Part shown: positions 1 to 7,861 of the stretch, one piece after another
How positions within the stretch are numbered: the first letter of the stretch is position 1
Layout of the letters: each line of letters begins with the position of its first letter
Origin: an uncultured Christensenellaceae bacterium
GTDB lineage: Bacteria > Bacillota > Clostridia > Christensenellales > CAG-314
Direction: 5' to 3'
Assembly: GCA_910586625.1 (NCBI GenBank)
Contig: CAJUIZ010000008.1
Coordinates: 12,693-76,692 of the forward strand
DNA length: 64,000 nucleotides
Translations under genes and position numbers: made by a program
The notes under the pieces: model-generated
The model's database searches: none
What the model was told of the DNA's origin: nothing
The model's input: the letters and a program-made list of their open reading frames with translations, nothing else

Positions 1-990
1 CTTTTTGCCCAAGTGTTTATAAGCGTTTGGCATACAAACTCTACCGCGCGGCGTACGCGCGATAAACCCCAACTGCAATAAGTACGGTTCGTAAACGTCT
101 TCTATTGTCTGCGAGTCTTCTCCCGTTGCGGACGATAACGTATCCAAGCCGACGGGACCGCCGCTGAATTTGTCTATTATCGTGTTCAAAATATTCTTGT
201 CCACCGCGTCCAGCCCAAGCTCGTCCACTTCCATAACCTGCATGGCGTGCTTTGTTACTTCGGCAGTTATAACGCCGTTTCCTATAACTTCGGCAAAATC
301 GCGCACGCGCTTTAACAGTCGGTTGGCAATACGCGGCGTACCGCGGCTGCGACGCGCAATTTCATATGCCGCTTCGTTTTCTACCGTACTGCCCAATTTT
401 TTAGCCGATTTAACTACTATTTGCTGCAATTGCTGCGGCGTATACATTACCAAACGCATTTGCATACCAAACCGATCGCGTAAAGGCGCGGCAAGATTTC
501 CCGCCTTTGTAGTCGCTCCGATAAGCGTAAACTTTTCCAGCTTGATATTGACGCTGGTTGCGCTCGGCCCCTTACCTACGACGAAATCCAACCGATAATC
601 TTCCATGGCAGGGTAAAGGATTTCTTCCAAGCTACTGTTTAGACGATGAATTTCATCTATAAACAACACTTCGTTGGGTTTTAGTTTGGACAGGATTGCA
701 GACAAGTCGAATTTTCCCGGGATAGCCGAACCGCTCGTAATAGTTATAGGCACGCCCATTTCGTTTGCAATGATATGCGCAAGCGTAGTCTTGCCCAAAC
801 CTGGCGGACCGTACAATAAAACGTGATCGAGACTTTCACCGCGCGACAGCGCAGCCCTGATATAAACGGACAGATTTTCCTTAACCTTGTCCTGTCCTAC
901 GTAATCGGGAAAAGTCTTCGGGCGCAAAATATTTTCCGTATCCCTTTCTTTTTCCGTCAACGTACTTGTAAAAAATTGTTCCTGTTCCAT
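1..990 (-). CDS. ruvB: Holliday junction branch migration helicase RuvB (3' end outside window)
   Basis: RuvB is the hexameric AAA+ motor that drives branch migration of Holliday junctions together with RuvA during recombination repair. The frame starts at an ATG at 990 and is still open at base 1, giving 330 codons; the family is usually about 335-345 residues, so only a few C-terminal residues are missing. Visible are the Walker A motif GPPGLGKT (about residue 60), the Walker B DEIH, and a sensor-type GATTKAG stretch. The winged-helix C-terminal part is present up to the edge. It lies 7 bases behind ruvA in a ruvC-ruvA-ruvB operon, the usual order in Firmicutes. Confidence 0.97.
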   Translation of the reverse strand, partial: MEQEQFFTSTLTEKERDTENILRPKTFPDYVGQDKVKENLSVYIRAALSRGESLDHVLLYGPPGLGKTTLAHIIANEMGVPITITSGSAIPGKFDLSAILSKLKPNEVLFIDEIHRLNSSLEEILYPAMEDYRLDFVVGKGPSATSVNIKLEKFTLIGATTKAGNLAAPLRDRFGMQMRLVMYTPQQLQQIVVKSAKKLGSTVENEAAYEIARRSRGTPRIANRLLKRVRDFAEVIGNGVITAEVTKHAMQVMEVDELGLDAVDKNILNTIIDKFSGGPVGLDTLSSATGEDSQTIEDVYEPYLLQLGFIARTPRGRVCMPNAYKHLGKK

Positions 991-997
991 AGTTTTC

Positions 998-1591
998 CTA
1001 ATTTATTCTAAACGCCATATTGACGAGTTCTTCCGTTGTCGTAGCGCCTAACTTTGATGCCGCTTCTATAAGCTTTTCCGCGTCGTTTTGACTTTTTCCC
1101 AACGATACCAAAAGGGCCACGGCGTTTTGCACTTCCTTGGTCATGGGTATGTCCAAGTTATTGACTATAGGCAAATCGGCTGACCCCGCGTCGATAACAA
1201 CCTTTTCCCTAAGTTCCAATACAAGCCTTTCGGCAGTTTTTTTGCCTAAACCTTTTATTTTTGTAAGCGACTTGGTATCACCGCTAAAAATCGCTCTTGC
1301 CAAGCTGTCGCTGTCCATTCCGGAAAGTATGGCAAGCGCAACTTTACCGCCTATTCCCGAAACGGATATCAATCGCAAAAACATATTTTTTTCTTCATTG
1401 GTTGCAAAACCGAACAAAGTAACACCGTCTTCTTTCACCTGTAAATAAGCGAAAAGTTTAGCTCTTTGCCCTACCACGCACTCTCCGCGAGTATAGTTAG
1501 ACGTTGCAAATTCATATCCGATTCCGTTTACATCCAATACTACGTTGCTGCCGAATATTTCCGCCACTTCGCCGATAAAATAATTAAACAT
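998..1591 (-). CDS. ruvA: Holliday junction DNA-binding protein RuvA
   Basis: RuvA binds the four-way junction as a tetramer or octamer and loads RuvB. The 197-residue product has the usual length. It opens with the OB-fold N-terminus (MFNYFIGEVAEIFG), has the tandem helix-hairpin-helix region around residues 70-130 (SVSGIGGKVALAIL and IKGLGKKTAERL), and ends in the small helical domain III that contacts RuvB. The gene sits between ruvC (13 bases upstream) and ruvB (7 bases downstream), so the three are very probably cotranscribed. Confidence 0.97.
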   Translation of the reverse strand: MFNYFIGEVAEIFGSNVVLDVNGIGYEFATSNYTRGECVVGQRAKLFAYLQVKEDGVTLFGFATNEEKNMFLRLISVSGIGGKVALAILSGMDSDSLARAIFSGDTKSLTKIKGLGKKTAERLVLELREKVVIDAGSADLPIVNNLDIPMTKEVQNAVALLVSLGKSQNDAEKLIEAASKLGATTTEELVNMAFRIN

Positions 1592-1604
1592 ATTTCTCCG
1601 TTAT

Positions 1605-2105
1605 CTATTGAATAAAAAATTTATCCGTCAAACCGCCCGTTTGAATGTGCGTTAAAGCAACCGCCAATGCGTCTGCTGCGTCGTCGGGCTTGGGAGCCTT
1701 GGCAAGTCCCAAATACACACGCACCATTTCCTGAATTTGCTTTTTTTCCGCTCTGCCGTAGCCGGTCATTGCCTGTTTTATCTGCAAAGGCGTATACTCG
1801 TACAGCTTTCCGCAGTGATGAATAGCAGACAAAAGGAGCACTCCGCGCGCGTGCGCCACGTTTATGCCGGTAGTAATATTCGTATTGAAGAACAATTCTT
1901 CCGCGGCTATTTCATCCGGTTTGTATTTTTCGATAAGTTCCGTAACACCCTTATAGATAAGCGCCAATCTCACCGGAAAACTTTCGTCCTTTGGCGTTGT
2001 TATAACGCCGTAATCCACAACCTTTTTGCGGTTAAAATCTTCAAAATCCAACACGCCGTAGCCCACAATCGCAAGACCGGGGTCGAAGCCTATAACTCTC
2101 TTCAT
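1605..2105 (-). CDS. ruvC: crossover junction endodeoxyribonuclease RuvC
   Basis: RuvC is the RNase H-fold resolvase that nicks Holliday junctions symmetrically. The start at 2105 (MKRVIGFDPG) was chosen because GGAG lies 9-10 bases upstream and because the first acidic catalytic residue (FDPG) falls at residue 8 as in the family; an upstream in-frame ATG at 2138 would add 11 residues without homology. Other acidic residues are in EELFF and in PDDAADALAVAL near the C-terminus. The product is 166 residues, a normal length. First gene of the ruvCAB operon, with a promoter directly upstream. Confidence 0.96.
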   Translation of the reverse strand: MKRVIGFDPGLAIVGYGVLDFEDFNRKKVVDYGVITTPKDESFPVRLALIYKGVTELIEKYKPDEIAAEELFFNTNITTGINVAHARGVLLLSAIHHCGKLYEYTPLQIKQAMTGYGRAEKKQIQEMVRVYLGLAKAPKPDDAADALAVALTHIQTGGLTDKFFIQ

Positions 2106-2126
2106 AAGTAAATCTTCTCCGAATAA

Positions 2127-2155
2127 ATCATATAGCAAATATACTCAAAAGTCAA
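2127..2155 (-). promoter_or_regulatory. sigma-A-type promoter of ruvCAB
   Basis: TTGACT and TATGAT separated by 17 bases, about 15 bases upstream of the ruvC ribosome binding site. Seen in sequence; activity is inferred. Confidence 0.65.
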
Positions 2156-2201
2156 GCGTAACCCAAAACTAAGTATTATTTTTAATTTTTGCGAAATTTA
2201 C

Positions 2202-2228
2202 TTGACAAATGGGGGGGGGTGCTATACT
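2202..2228 (+). promoter_or_regulatory. promoter with a G9 tract in its spacer
   Basis: A perfect TTGACA (2202-2207) and a TATACT (2223-2228) are separated by only 15 bases, nine of which are an uninterrupted run of G (2211-2219). Slippage by two G residues would give the optimal 17-base spacer. It faces the zinc-ribbon gene at 2257, whose ribosome binding site follows. A slippable homopolymer between the boxes is the classic layout of phase-variable promoters; that use here is inference. Confidence 0.55.
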
Positions 2229-2256
2229 AAATGAAAAAACAAAGGAGAACACTGTT

Positions 2257-2664
2257 ATGAAATTCTGTATGCATTGCGGAGCGGAAATAAACGAAGATGC
2301 GATAGTATGCGTAAAATGCGGCCGCGCCGTTGAAAGCAAGCCGAAAAATTCTAATAACAATAACGGATTACTTACTGCAGCAAAAGTATTTATGATAATC
2401 GGCTGCGTAGCATATCCTACAATAGGACTGATTTACGGACTATTACTACTTACCGCAACTATTGCCACTGCGCCTATGATAATCGGAGCAATCGTGTTTA
2501 TTATATGCTTCTGCATCCCGTTATCCTGGACGATTCCGTTGACAGTTACCGTAAATAAAAAAATCAGAAACCGAGAACCGATAGGAGTAGGGATTAAAAT
2601 ATGCACGCTGCTGTTTGTTAATATGGTTGCCGGCATACTGTTACTGTGTCACAATGAAGAATAA
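2257..2664 (+). CDS. zinc-ribbon membrane protein, unknown function
   Basis: A 135-residue protein beginning at MKFCMHCGAEI, chosen because AAGGAG stands 9-10 bases upstream; an earlier in-frame start would lack a ribosome binding site. Residues 1-30 form a zinc-ribbon with two Cys pairs (CMHC and CVKC), the typical short ribbon found at the N-terminus of many Firmicute membrane proteins. Residues about 48-80 and 85-110 are hydrophobic and likely membrane segments, and a third lies near the C-terminus. No catalytic domain is recognised. It is transcribed divergently from ruvC and stands alone. Its promoter carries a G9 spacer, so its expression may vary between cells. Confidence 0.8.
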   Translation: MKFCMHCGAEINEDAIVCVKCGRAVESKPKNSNNNNGLLTAAKVFMIIGCVAYPTIGLIYGLLLLTATIATAPMIIGAIVFIICFCIPLSWTIPLTVTVNKKIRNREPIGVGIKICTLLFVNMVAGILLLCHNEE

Positions 2665-2670
2665 AAATTA

Positions 2671-2696
2671 GGGACTGACTGAAATACGTCAATCCC
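2671..2696 (+). terminator. weak hairpin after the zinc-ribbon gene
   Basis: GGGAcTGAC and GTCAaTCCC form a 9-bp stem with one mismatch, 6 bases after the stop codon. Only a loose T-rich stretch follows, so termination is uncertain. It also lies between two convergent genes. Confidence 0.4.
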
Positions 2697-2745
2697 CTTA
2701 TCACTTTTATTCGTCTTTGCAATCGTAAAATTAAGTTTCTAAATA

Positions 2746-3483
2746 CTATTCGTCGTCTTCGGGAAGCGCAACATTGTGATAAACATTTTGTACGTCGTCG
2801 TTGTCTTCCAATACTTCCAACATTCTTTGGAATTTGGCAAGATTGTCGCCTTCGAGCGTTACCATGGTTTGCGGCAGCCAGCTCATTTCGGCAGAAACAA
2901 GGTTAAGCCCCTTGCCTACTACCGCATCGCGTACACTTGCAAGCATCGTAACGTCGCAGGTCATTTCTAACATTCCGTCGTCCAACTGAACGTCGTCCGC
3001 GCCCGCTTCGATTGCAAGCTCGAAAGCGGAATCTTCGTCAAGATTTATTGTATTTTCCGCTACGACTATTCCGCGGCGGTCGAACATATAGCTTACGCAA
3101 TTGGTTTGTCCTAAGCTTCCGCCGTTTTTATCGAAAGCGCATCTTACGTCGCCTGCGGTACGGTTCTTGTTATCTGTAAGACATTCCACAATTACCGCGC
3201 TTCCGCCTATGCCGTACCCTTCGTACGTCATTTCGAAGTAATCTACCGCAGACAATTCTCCGCTTGCTTTTTTTATGCTGCGCGTTATGTTATCGTTAGG
3301 CATATTATTGGCTTTAGCTTTCTGTACTATATCGTACAGCTTGCTGTTCGTATCGGGATCGGGGCCGCCGGCTTTAACAGCGACAGCGATTTCGCGACCT
3401 ATTTTCGTAAATATCTTGGAACGAACGGCGTCGCCCTTTGCCTTTTTGTTCTTTATATTGTTCCATTTGCTATGACCGGACAT
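2746..3483 (-). CDS. yebC: YebC/PmpR family protein
   Basis: A 245-residue member of the YebC/TACO1 family, DNA- or ribosome-associated proteins linked to transcription control and, in recent work on the family, to relief of ribosome stalling. The signature N-terminus MSGHSKWNNIKNKKAK is present, with the usual three-domain length. GGAGG lies just upstream of the ATG. It follows an RNA methyltransferase gene by 11 bases, so the two are likely one operon. The precise role in this organism cannot be told from sequence. Confidence 0.95.
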   Translation of the reverse strand: MSGHSKWNNIKNKKAKGDAVRSKIFTKIGREIAVAVKAGGPDPDTNSKLYDIVQKAKANNMPNDNITRSIKKASGELSAVDYFEMTYEGYGIGGSAVIVECLTDNKNRTAGDVRCAFDKNGGSLGQTNCVSYMFDRRGIVVAENTINLDEDSAFELAIEAGADDVQLDDGMLEMTCDVTMLASVRDAVVGKGLNLVSAEMSWLPQTMVTLEGDNLAKFQRMLEVLEDNDDVQNVYHNVALPEDDE

Positions 3484-3494
3484 AATGACCTCCG

Positions 3495-4235
3495 TTATTT
3501 AAGTGATTGTGAAAAAACCTGATACATGATTACGCTGCCCGCGACCGCCACGTTTAACGACTCGAAATTATTCGCCATAGGCAGCGATACGACCGAATCG
3601 GCGTTATTTTTTGCATACTCCGATAATCCGTTGCCTTCGTTACCCAAAACCAACGCTAATTTTTTTTCGTATTTGCGTTCGAACGCATTGATTCCGCGTA
3701 TGTCGCAAGCTATTATTTCCAATCCGTCAAGGACAGAAAACACTTCCGCCAAATTGTCGCTTTCGTGCAGATTCAAACAAAAGTGCGCGGACATTGCCGA
3801 CCGCAACACCTTAGGCGAATACACATCCGCGCAATTTACTGCGTAAACGTCGGTAAAAGCGCACGCAGCAGCAGAACGCAACAAGGTGCCGACGTTTCCG
3901 GGGTCTTGCAAACCGTCCAAAATCAGACAATTACCGCCATTGTCCGACCGATTTTCAATCGGCTTCGAAGCAACGGCAAGCACTCCTTGACTGCTGACAG
4001 TATCGCACATTTTAGCAAAAACTTTATCCGCCACTACCGTCTGATTAACGTAATTGTAATTACCCGCCGCACTTTCGCGAACGAACACAGACGTTACCTG
4101 CGCGCCGTACTTTATAGCGTCGTTAACAAGGCGCTCTCCTTCGATAACGTATTTACCGTACGCCTTGCGATACTTTTTGTCGTACAATTTGGTTACTTCG
4201 GCAACCTTGGCATTATCAGTAGACGTAATAATCAT
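3495..4235 (-). CDS. TrmH/SpoU family RNA 2'-O-methyltransferase
   Basis: A 246-residue SPOUT methyltransferase that transfers a methyl group from S-adenosylmethionine to a ribose 2'-OH, probably in 23S rRNA. The N-terminal substrate-binding part (KAYGKYVIEGERLV) is followed by the three SpoU motifs: LDGLQDPGNVGTLLRSA, LVLGNEGNGLS and SLPM..ESLNVAVAGSV. I chose MIITSTDN at 4235; a start at 4256 would overlap the U-tract of the rplT terminator. Neither start has a strong ribosome binding site. Gene context in Clostridia (beside rplT) suggests the subfamily often labelled TrmH or RlmB-like; the exact target base is unknown. Confidence 0.93.
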   Translation of the reverse strand: MIITSTDNAKVAEVTKLYDKKYRKAYGKYVIEGERLVNDAIKYGAQVTSVFVRESAAGNYNYVNQTVVADKVFAKMCDTVSSQGVLAVASKPIENRSDNGGNCLILDGLQDPGNVGTLLRSAAACAFTDVYAVNCADVYSPKVLRSAMSAHFCLNLHESDNLAEVFSVLDGLEIIACDIRGINAFERKYEKKLALVLGNEGNGLSEYAKNNADSVVSLPMANNFESLNVAVAGSVIMYQVFSQSLK

Positions 4236-4253
4236 AATTTCAACCGCATAACG

Positions 4254-4280
4254 CAAAAATGGGGCTTTATTCTAAGCCCC
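4254..4280 (-). terminator. terminator of infC-rpmI-rplT
   Basis: GGGGCTT and AAGCCCC (4261-4280) form a 7-bp stem with a short loop, followed on the minus strand by ATTTTT. It lies 11 bases after the rplT stop. Confidence 0.85.
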
Positions 4281-4291
4281 GTAATTTGCAT

Positions 4292-4645
4292 TTACTTTAA
4301 GTTAGCTTTAGCAGTTTCCGCAAGTTTGGTGAAAGTCGTTGCGTCGCTCACTGCAATCTCTGCAAGAGATTTTCTGTTCAGATCGATATTGGCAAGCTTA
4401 AGACCGTGCATAAGTTTACTGTAAGACAGTCCGTTGGCGTGAGCTGCCGCGTTGATACGGGCAATCCACAGACTTCTCATATCGCGCTTTCTCAGTCTTC
4501 TGCCTACGTAAGCGTAATTGCCGCTCTTCATCACCGCTTCGCGTGCGATACGGTAATTGGTGGATTTAAGTCCGAAGTAGCCTTTTGCCGCTCTTAAAAT
4601 CTTTCTGCGTTTTTTTACTGCGTTAACTCCGCGTTTAATTCTCAT
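4292..4645 (-). CDS. rplT: 50S ribosomal protein L20
   Basis: L20 is an early-assembly protein of the large subunit that binds 23S rRNA. The 117-residue lysine- and arginine-rich product shows the family hallmarks: RIKRGVNAVKKRRKILRAAKGY at the start, SLWIARINAAA in the middle. It ends the infC-rpmI-rplT operon, 15 bases behind rpmI. In Bacillus L20 represses this operon through the infC leader; the leader found at 5405-5535 fits that scheme. Confidence 0.98.
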   Translation of the reverse strand: MRIKRGVNAVKKRRKILRAAKGYFGLKSTNYRIAREAVMKSGNYAYVGRRLRKRDMRSLWIARINAAAHANGLSYSKLMHGLKLANIDLNRKSLAEIAVSDATTFTKLAETAKANLK

Positions 4646-4660
4646 TGTAGTATCCCCCTA

Positions 4661-4855
4661 TTAGTACGGCAGCATATGTTTTATCGTATTTGCTTTGGTC
4701 TCGTCAACGTAAGCAGTACTACGAAGGTTACGCGTTCTCTTGGTTGTTTTCTTACCAAGCTTATGGTTCTTGTTACATTGCGCGCGTTTCACTTTGCCGC
4801 TTTTTAATACGACAAATCTTTTTTTGGACGCGCTATGCGTTTTTTGTTTAGGCAT
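4661..4855 (-). CDS. rpmI: 50S ribosomal protein L35
   Basis: A 64-residue basic ribosomal protein of normal length. The start MPKQKTHSASKKRF at 4855 was chosen over one 15 bases upstream because GGAGG lies 8 bases before it and L35 proteins nearly always begin MPK. The C-terminus carries the typical GKKTTKRTRNLR stretch. Middle gene of infC-rpmI-rplT. Confidence 0.98.
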   Translation of the reverse strand: MPKQKTHSASKKRFVVLKSGKVKRAQCNKNHKLGKKTTKRTRNLRSTAYVDETKANTIKHMLPY

Positions 4856-4883
4856 ATATTTGTCCTCCAATGTTAATTTGCTG

Positions 4884-5390
4884 CTAATTCAACGGAGCGA
4901 GAAACATAGATATGTTCCTGCCTTCCGTAACAGGCTGTTTATCGATTTTTGCAACGTCGGCAAGGATTTCCGCAAACTTCTTCATTACTTCCACTCCCTG
5001 ACTTGCGTATGCCTGCTGTCTGCCGCGCATACGTATTGTCGCTTTTACCTTGTTGCCGTCTTTAAGAAATTTACGCGTAATATTCGCCTTGGTATTCAAG
5101 TCGCCTATATCTATCGTCATAGAAAGCCATACTTCCTTTACCTCGATAGTCTTTTGGTTGCGCTTCATTTCCTTTTCTTTTTTGTTTTGCTCGTATTTGT
5201 ACTTGCTGTAATCCATTATCTTGCATACGGGCGGCACGGACGTCGGTGCGATTTTGACCAAGTCCAAGCCTTCTTCGTCGGCAATACGCTGTCCTTCGTA
5301 CGCGGATATAATACCAAGCTGCTGTCCGTCGGCTCCGATCAGACGAATTTCCCTGTCCCTTATTTGGGAATTGATTTGAAGATCTTTAAT
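4884..5390 (-). CDS. infC: translation initiation factor IF-3, AUU start codon
   Basis: IF-3 binds the 30S subunit, prevents 50S joining and rejects non-canonical start codons. The frame holds no suitable ATG, GTG or TTG at the expected N-terminus. The family N-terminus (INSQIRDREIRLIG) is preceded by an ATT at 5388-5390, with AGGAGG 8 bases upstream (5399-5404). This gives 168 residues, the normal length. The AUU start is the known autoregulatory device of infC: IF-3 discriminates against it and so limits its own synthesis. The N-domain occupies residues 1-70 and the C-domain from about 85, separated by the basic KYEQNKKEKEMKRNQK linker. Confidence 0.95.
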   Translation of the reverse strand: MKDLQINSQIRDREIRLIGADGQQLGIISAYEGQRIADEEGLDLVKIAPTSVPPVCKIMDYSKYKYEQNKKEKEMKRNQKTIEVKEVWLSMTIDIGDLNTKANITRKFLKDGNKVKATIRMRGRQQAYASQGVEVMKKFAEILADVAKIDKQPVTEGRNISMFLAPLN

Positions 5391-5404
5391 AACTGTGTCC
5401 TCCT

Positions 5405-5535
5405 ACGAACAAATAAAAAATGCGATACTTAAAATACCGCACTCCAAGAAACTGCGCCCAGTCGGGACGACTTCCTTTATTAGTTAACCGACGAACGATA
5501 TTCGGCGGTGAGAAACGGTATTTCTGCTTGATTAC
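5405..5535 (-). promoter_or_regulatory. infC leader with transcription attenuator (L20-leader-like)
   Basis: About 130 bases separate the promoter from the infC ribosome binding site. At its end TGCGgTA and TAtCGCA (5421-5441) form a 7-bp hairpin followed by TTTTTTATTT, an intrinsic terminator placed just before AGGAGG. A leader terminator ahead of infC-rpmI-rplT is known in Firmicutes, where L20 binding promotes premature termination. I did not fold the whole leader, so membership of that RNA family is inferred from position and layout. Confidence 0.65.
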
Positions 5536-5541
5536 GTTAGT

Positions 5542-5570
5542 ATTATAACAAACCTGCGGCTCATTGTCAA
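5542..5570 (-). promoter_or_regulatory. promoter of infC-rpmI-rplT
   Basis: Perfect TTGACA and TATAAT boxes with a 17-base spacer. The -35 box lies within the loop of an inverted repeat (see 5550-5588). Confidence 0.88.
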
Positions 5571-5588
5571 ATAATAAACCGCAGGTTT
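5550..5588 (-). terminator. inverted repeat overlapping the infC promoter, possible terminator of the thrS unit
   Basis: AAACCTGCGG and CCGCAGGTTT form a perfect 10-bp stem with a 19-base loop, 24 bases after the stop of the small gene at 5613. The downstream T-run is poor. The loop and one arm contain the -35 box and spacer of the infC promoter, so upstream read-through and promoter use may interfere. Confidence 0.5.
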
Positions 5589-5612
5589 TCACAAAATAAT
5601 TTTACATTTATT

Positions 5613-5897
5613 TCAATCTATAAACCACTTATGTCCGCAATCCCGGCATATTGCTTTAGTGTGAACTTCTTCTTTTCGTTTTGATTGAATCACTTTCAAA
5701 ATTGAAAGAATAATAGAAAAAATAATAATAGCTATTACCGCACCCCAAATGTATCCGCTTACGAACAACGTTATAATTACTGCAACACCAAGAACCGCAA
5801 CAATTAGCAAAAGAAAAACATTCAATCCTTTTTTAGTTCCCGATACAAAAGATAAATCTTCATTATCGCATTTTGGACATTTGATTTTTTTATGCAT
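5613..5897 (-). CDS. small zinc-ribbon protein with two membrane segments
   Basis: A 94-residue protein starting at MHKKIKCPKC; GGAG lies 11 bases upstream. It has a Cys pair at the N-terminus (CPKC), two hydrophobic segments at about residues 27-45 and 48-67, and a second Cys pair near the C-terminus (CRDCG), so the two half-ribbons may pair across the hairpin on the cytoplasmic side. The function is unknown. It starts 22 bases behind thrS and may be transcribed with it. Its bases are more AT-rich than thrS, which fits an added lineage-specific gene. Confidence 0.8.
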   Translation of the reverse strand: MHKKIKCPKCDNEDLSFVSGTKKGLNVFLLLIVAVLGVAVIITLFVSGYIWGAVIAIIIFSIILSILKVIQSKRKEEVHTKAICRDCGHKWFID

Positions 5898-5919
5898 ATC
5901 TATTCTACTCCAATATAAA

Positions 5920-7836
5920 TTATATATCCGACGATTTTTCCGCAATTTCTTGTTGAAGTTTATTCGCCAATTCGTCGAAGGACATAACGCCCAAGTCTCC
6001 GTGCTTCCTATTGCGCACGGCAACGCTGCCCGCTTCCTTTTCCTTTTCGCCGAGTACCAGCATATACGGGATTTTTTGCAACTGCGCTTCCCGTATACGA
6101 TAGCCCATCTTCTCGTTACGGTCGTCCACTTCCGCTCGAATACCCATAGCGACAAGCTTATCGCATACATTATGCGCGTACTCGCTTTGGTTTTCCGAAA
6201 TGGGAATAAGCTCTACCTGCACGGGAGCAAGCCACAATGGGAACGCCCCTGCAAAATGCTCCGTAAGTATTGCTATAAACCGCTCTATGCTGCCGAATAC
6301 CACGCGGTGAATCATTACGGGGCGATGCTTTTCGCCGTCCTGTCCCACGTAGGTAAGGTCAAAACGTTCAGGCATTTGGAAGTCAAGTTGAATTGTACCG
6401 CACTGCCAGGTACGCCCTATACTGTCTTCCAAGTGGAAGTCGATTTTGGGTCCGTAAAACGCTCCGTCCCCTTCGTTAACCTCGTATTTCTTACCGAGAG
6501 TATCCAGTGCCTTCTTCAGCGCGCAAGTGGCCGTCTCCCACTGTTCGTCCGTACCCATGCTGTCTTCGGGACGGGTTGACAACTCCAAGTTATACTTAAA
6601 TCCGAAAACGCTGTAAAAGCTGTCGATGAGCCGTACAACGCCCTCTATTTCGCTTTCTATTTGTTCGGGAGTCATAAAAATATGTGCGTCGTCTTGGGTA
6701 AAGCATCTCACGCGCATAAGCCCGTGCAACGCGCCCGACAGTTCGTGACGGTGCACCAAGCCCAATTCCGCCATACGTTCGGGCAAATCGCGGTAGCTGT
6801 GCGGCTTACGCTTGAACGCCAACATTCCGCCGGGACAATTCATGGGCTTGATTGCGTAGTCCTCGTCGTCAATCTTGACTACATACATATTGTCCTTGTA
6901 GTGATCCCAATGTCCGCTTCTGTGCCATAATTCCTGATTGAGAATCATAGGCGTTTTTACTTCTTCGTATCCCGCTTTGACGTGTTCGGCGCGCCAAAAG
7001 CTTTCCAACTCGTTACGCAGAATCATACCTTTCGGGAAGAAAAACGGAAATCCGGGACCTTCGTCAAGAATATCGAACAAATCCAAATCCTTACCCAATT
7101 TGCGGTGGTCGCGGCGCTTCGCTTCTTCCAAACGGGTAAGATACTCGTCGAGTTCCGACTTCTTCTCGAACGCCGTTCCGTAAATACGGGTCAACATTTT
7201 GTTTTTGGTATCTCCGCGCCAATATGCTCCTGCAATACTTGTTAGCTTGAAAACTTTAAGCCTGCCCGTAGACGTCATATGAGGCCCGCGGCACAAGTCC
7301 ACATATTCGCCCTGACGGTATAGCGAAACGGTATCGGCGTCCAATTCCGAAAGTATTTCCACCTTGTAAAAATCGCCGTGCTTCTTAAAGAACTCTATCG
7401 CTTCCGTTCTCGGCATTTCTTCGCGGACGATAGGCAAATTCTCCTTGACGATTTTGTTCATTTCCGCTTCTATTTTAGCCAAATCTTCCGGTGCAATAGT
7501 TGCTCCTTCGAAGTCCACATCGTAATAAAATCCGTTTTTAACGGACGGACCTATTGCAAACTTGGCATTTTTCCATATGCGAGAAATTGCCTGCGCCATC
7601 AAGTGCGCGGTCGAATGGCGCAAAACGGCAAGTCCTTCGTCGTTCTTCAAAGTAAACACTCTGAACTCTGCGTCGCCGGCAATCATTGCCGACATATCCT
7701 GCATAACGCCGTTCACTTCGGCGCATACCGCGTTTTTGGCAAGCCCTTGAGAAATACTCTCCGCAACTTGCATACAAGACACTGCTTGATCGAATTTTTT
7801 TTCGCTTCCGTCCGGCAGTTTAATCGTAACAGACAT
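5920..7836 (-). CDS. thrS: threonyl-tRNA synthetase
   Basis: Charges tRNA-Thr. The start at 7836 (MSVTIKLPDG) has GGAG 9 bases upstream and gives 638 residues, the usual length; the open frame continues upstream only through the T-box leader. Domains in order: TGS (1-60), second additional/editing domain with HSTAHLMAQA, class II catalytic core with Zn ligands (MNCPGG and later histidines) and the motif FTQDDAHIF, then the anticodon-binding domain from about residue 535 (APVQVELIPI). Controlled by a T-box leader directly upstream; a ytxC-like gene precedes it, an arrangement common in Firmicutes. Confidence 0.98.
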   Translation of the reverse strand: MSVTIKLPDGSEKKFDQAVSCMQVAESISQGLAKNAVCAEVNGVMQDMSAMIAGDAEFRVFTLKNDEGLAVLRHSTAHLMAQAISRIWKNAKFAIGPSVKNGFYYDVDFEGATIAPEDLAKIEAEMNKIVKENLPIVREEMPRTEAIEFFKKHGDFYKVEILSELDADTVSLYRQGEYVDLCRGPHMTSTGRLKVFKLTSIAGAYWRGDTKNKMLTRIYGTAFEKKSELDEYLTRLEEAKRRDHRKLGKDLDLFDILDEGPGFPFFFPKGMILRNELESFWRAEHVKAGYEEVKTPMILNQELWHRSGHWDHYKDNMYVVKIDDEDYAIKPMNCPGGMLAFKRKPHSYRDLPERMAELGLVHRHELSGALHGLMRVRCFTQDDAHIFMTPEQIESEIEGVVRLIDSFYSVFGFKYNLELSTRPEDSMGTDEQWETATCALKKALDTLGKKYEVNEGDGAFYGPKIDFHLEDSIGRTWQCGTIQLDFQMPERFDLTYVGQDGEKHRPVMIHRVVFGSIERFIAILTEHFAGAFPLWLAPVQVELIPISENQSEYAHNVCDKLVAMGIRAEVDDRNEKMGYRIREAQLQKIPYMLVLGEKEKEAGSVAVRNRKHGDLGVMSFDELANKLQQEIAEKSSDI

Positions 7837-7861
7837 AATTGTAATCTCCTTTGCTAATAAA

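Noticed and set aside
1137..1448. Open frame of 103 codons opposite ruvA
   Set aside because: Antisense to a well-conserved gene, no ribosome binding site, composition mirrors the ruvA codons.
5749..6579. 276-codon plus-strand frame over thrS
   Set aside because: Antisense shadow of threonyl-tRNA synthetase; its sequence follows the reversed codons and lacks domain features.
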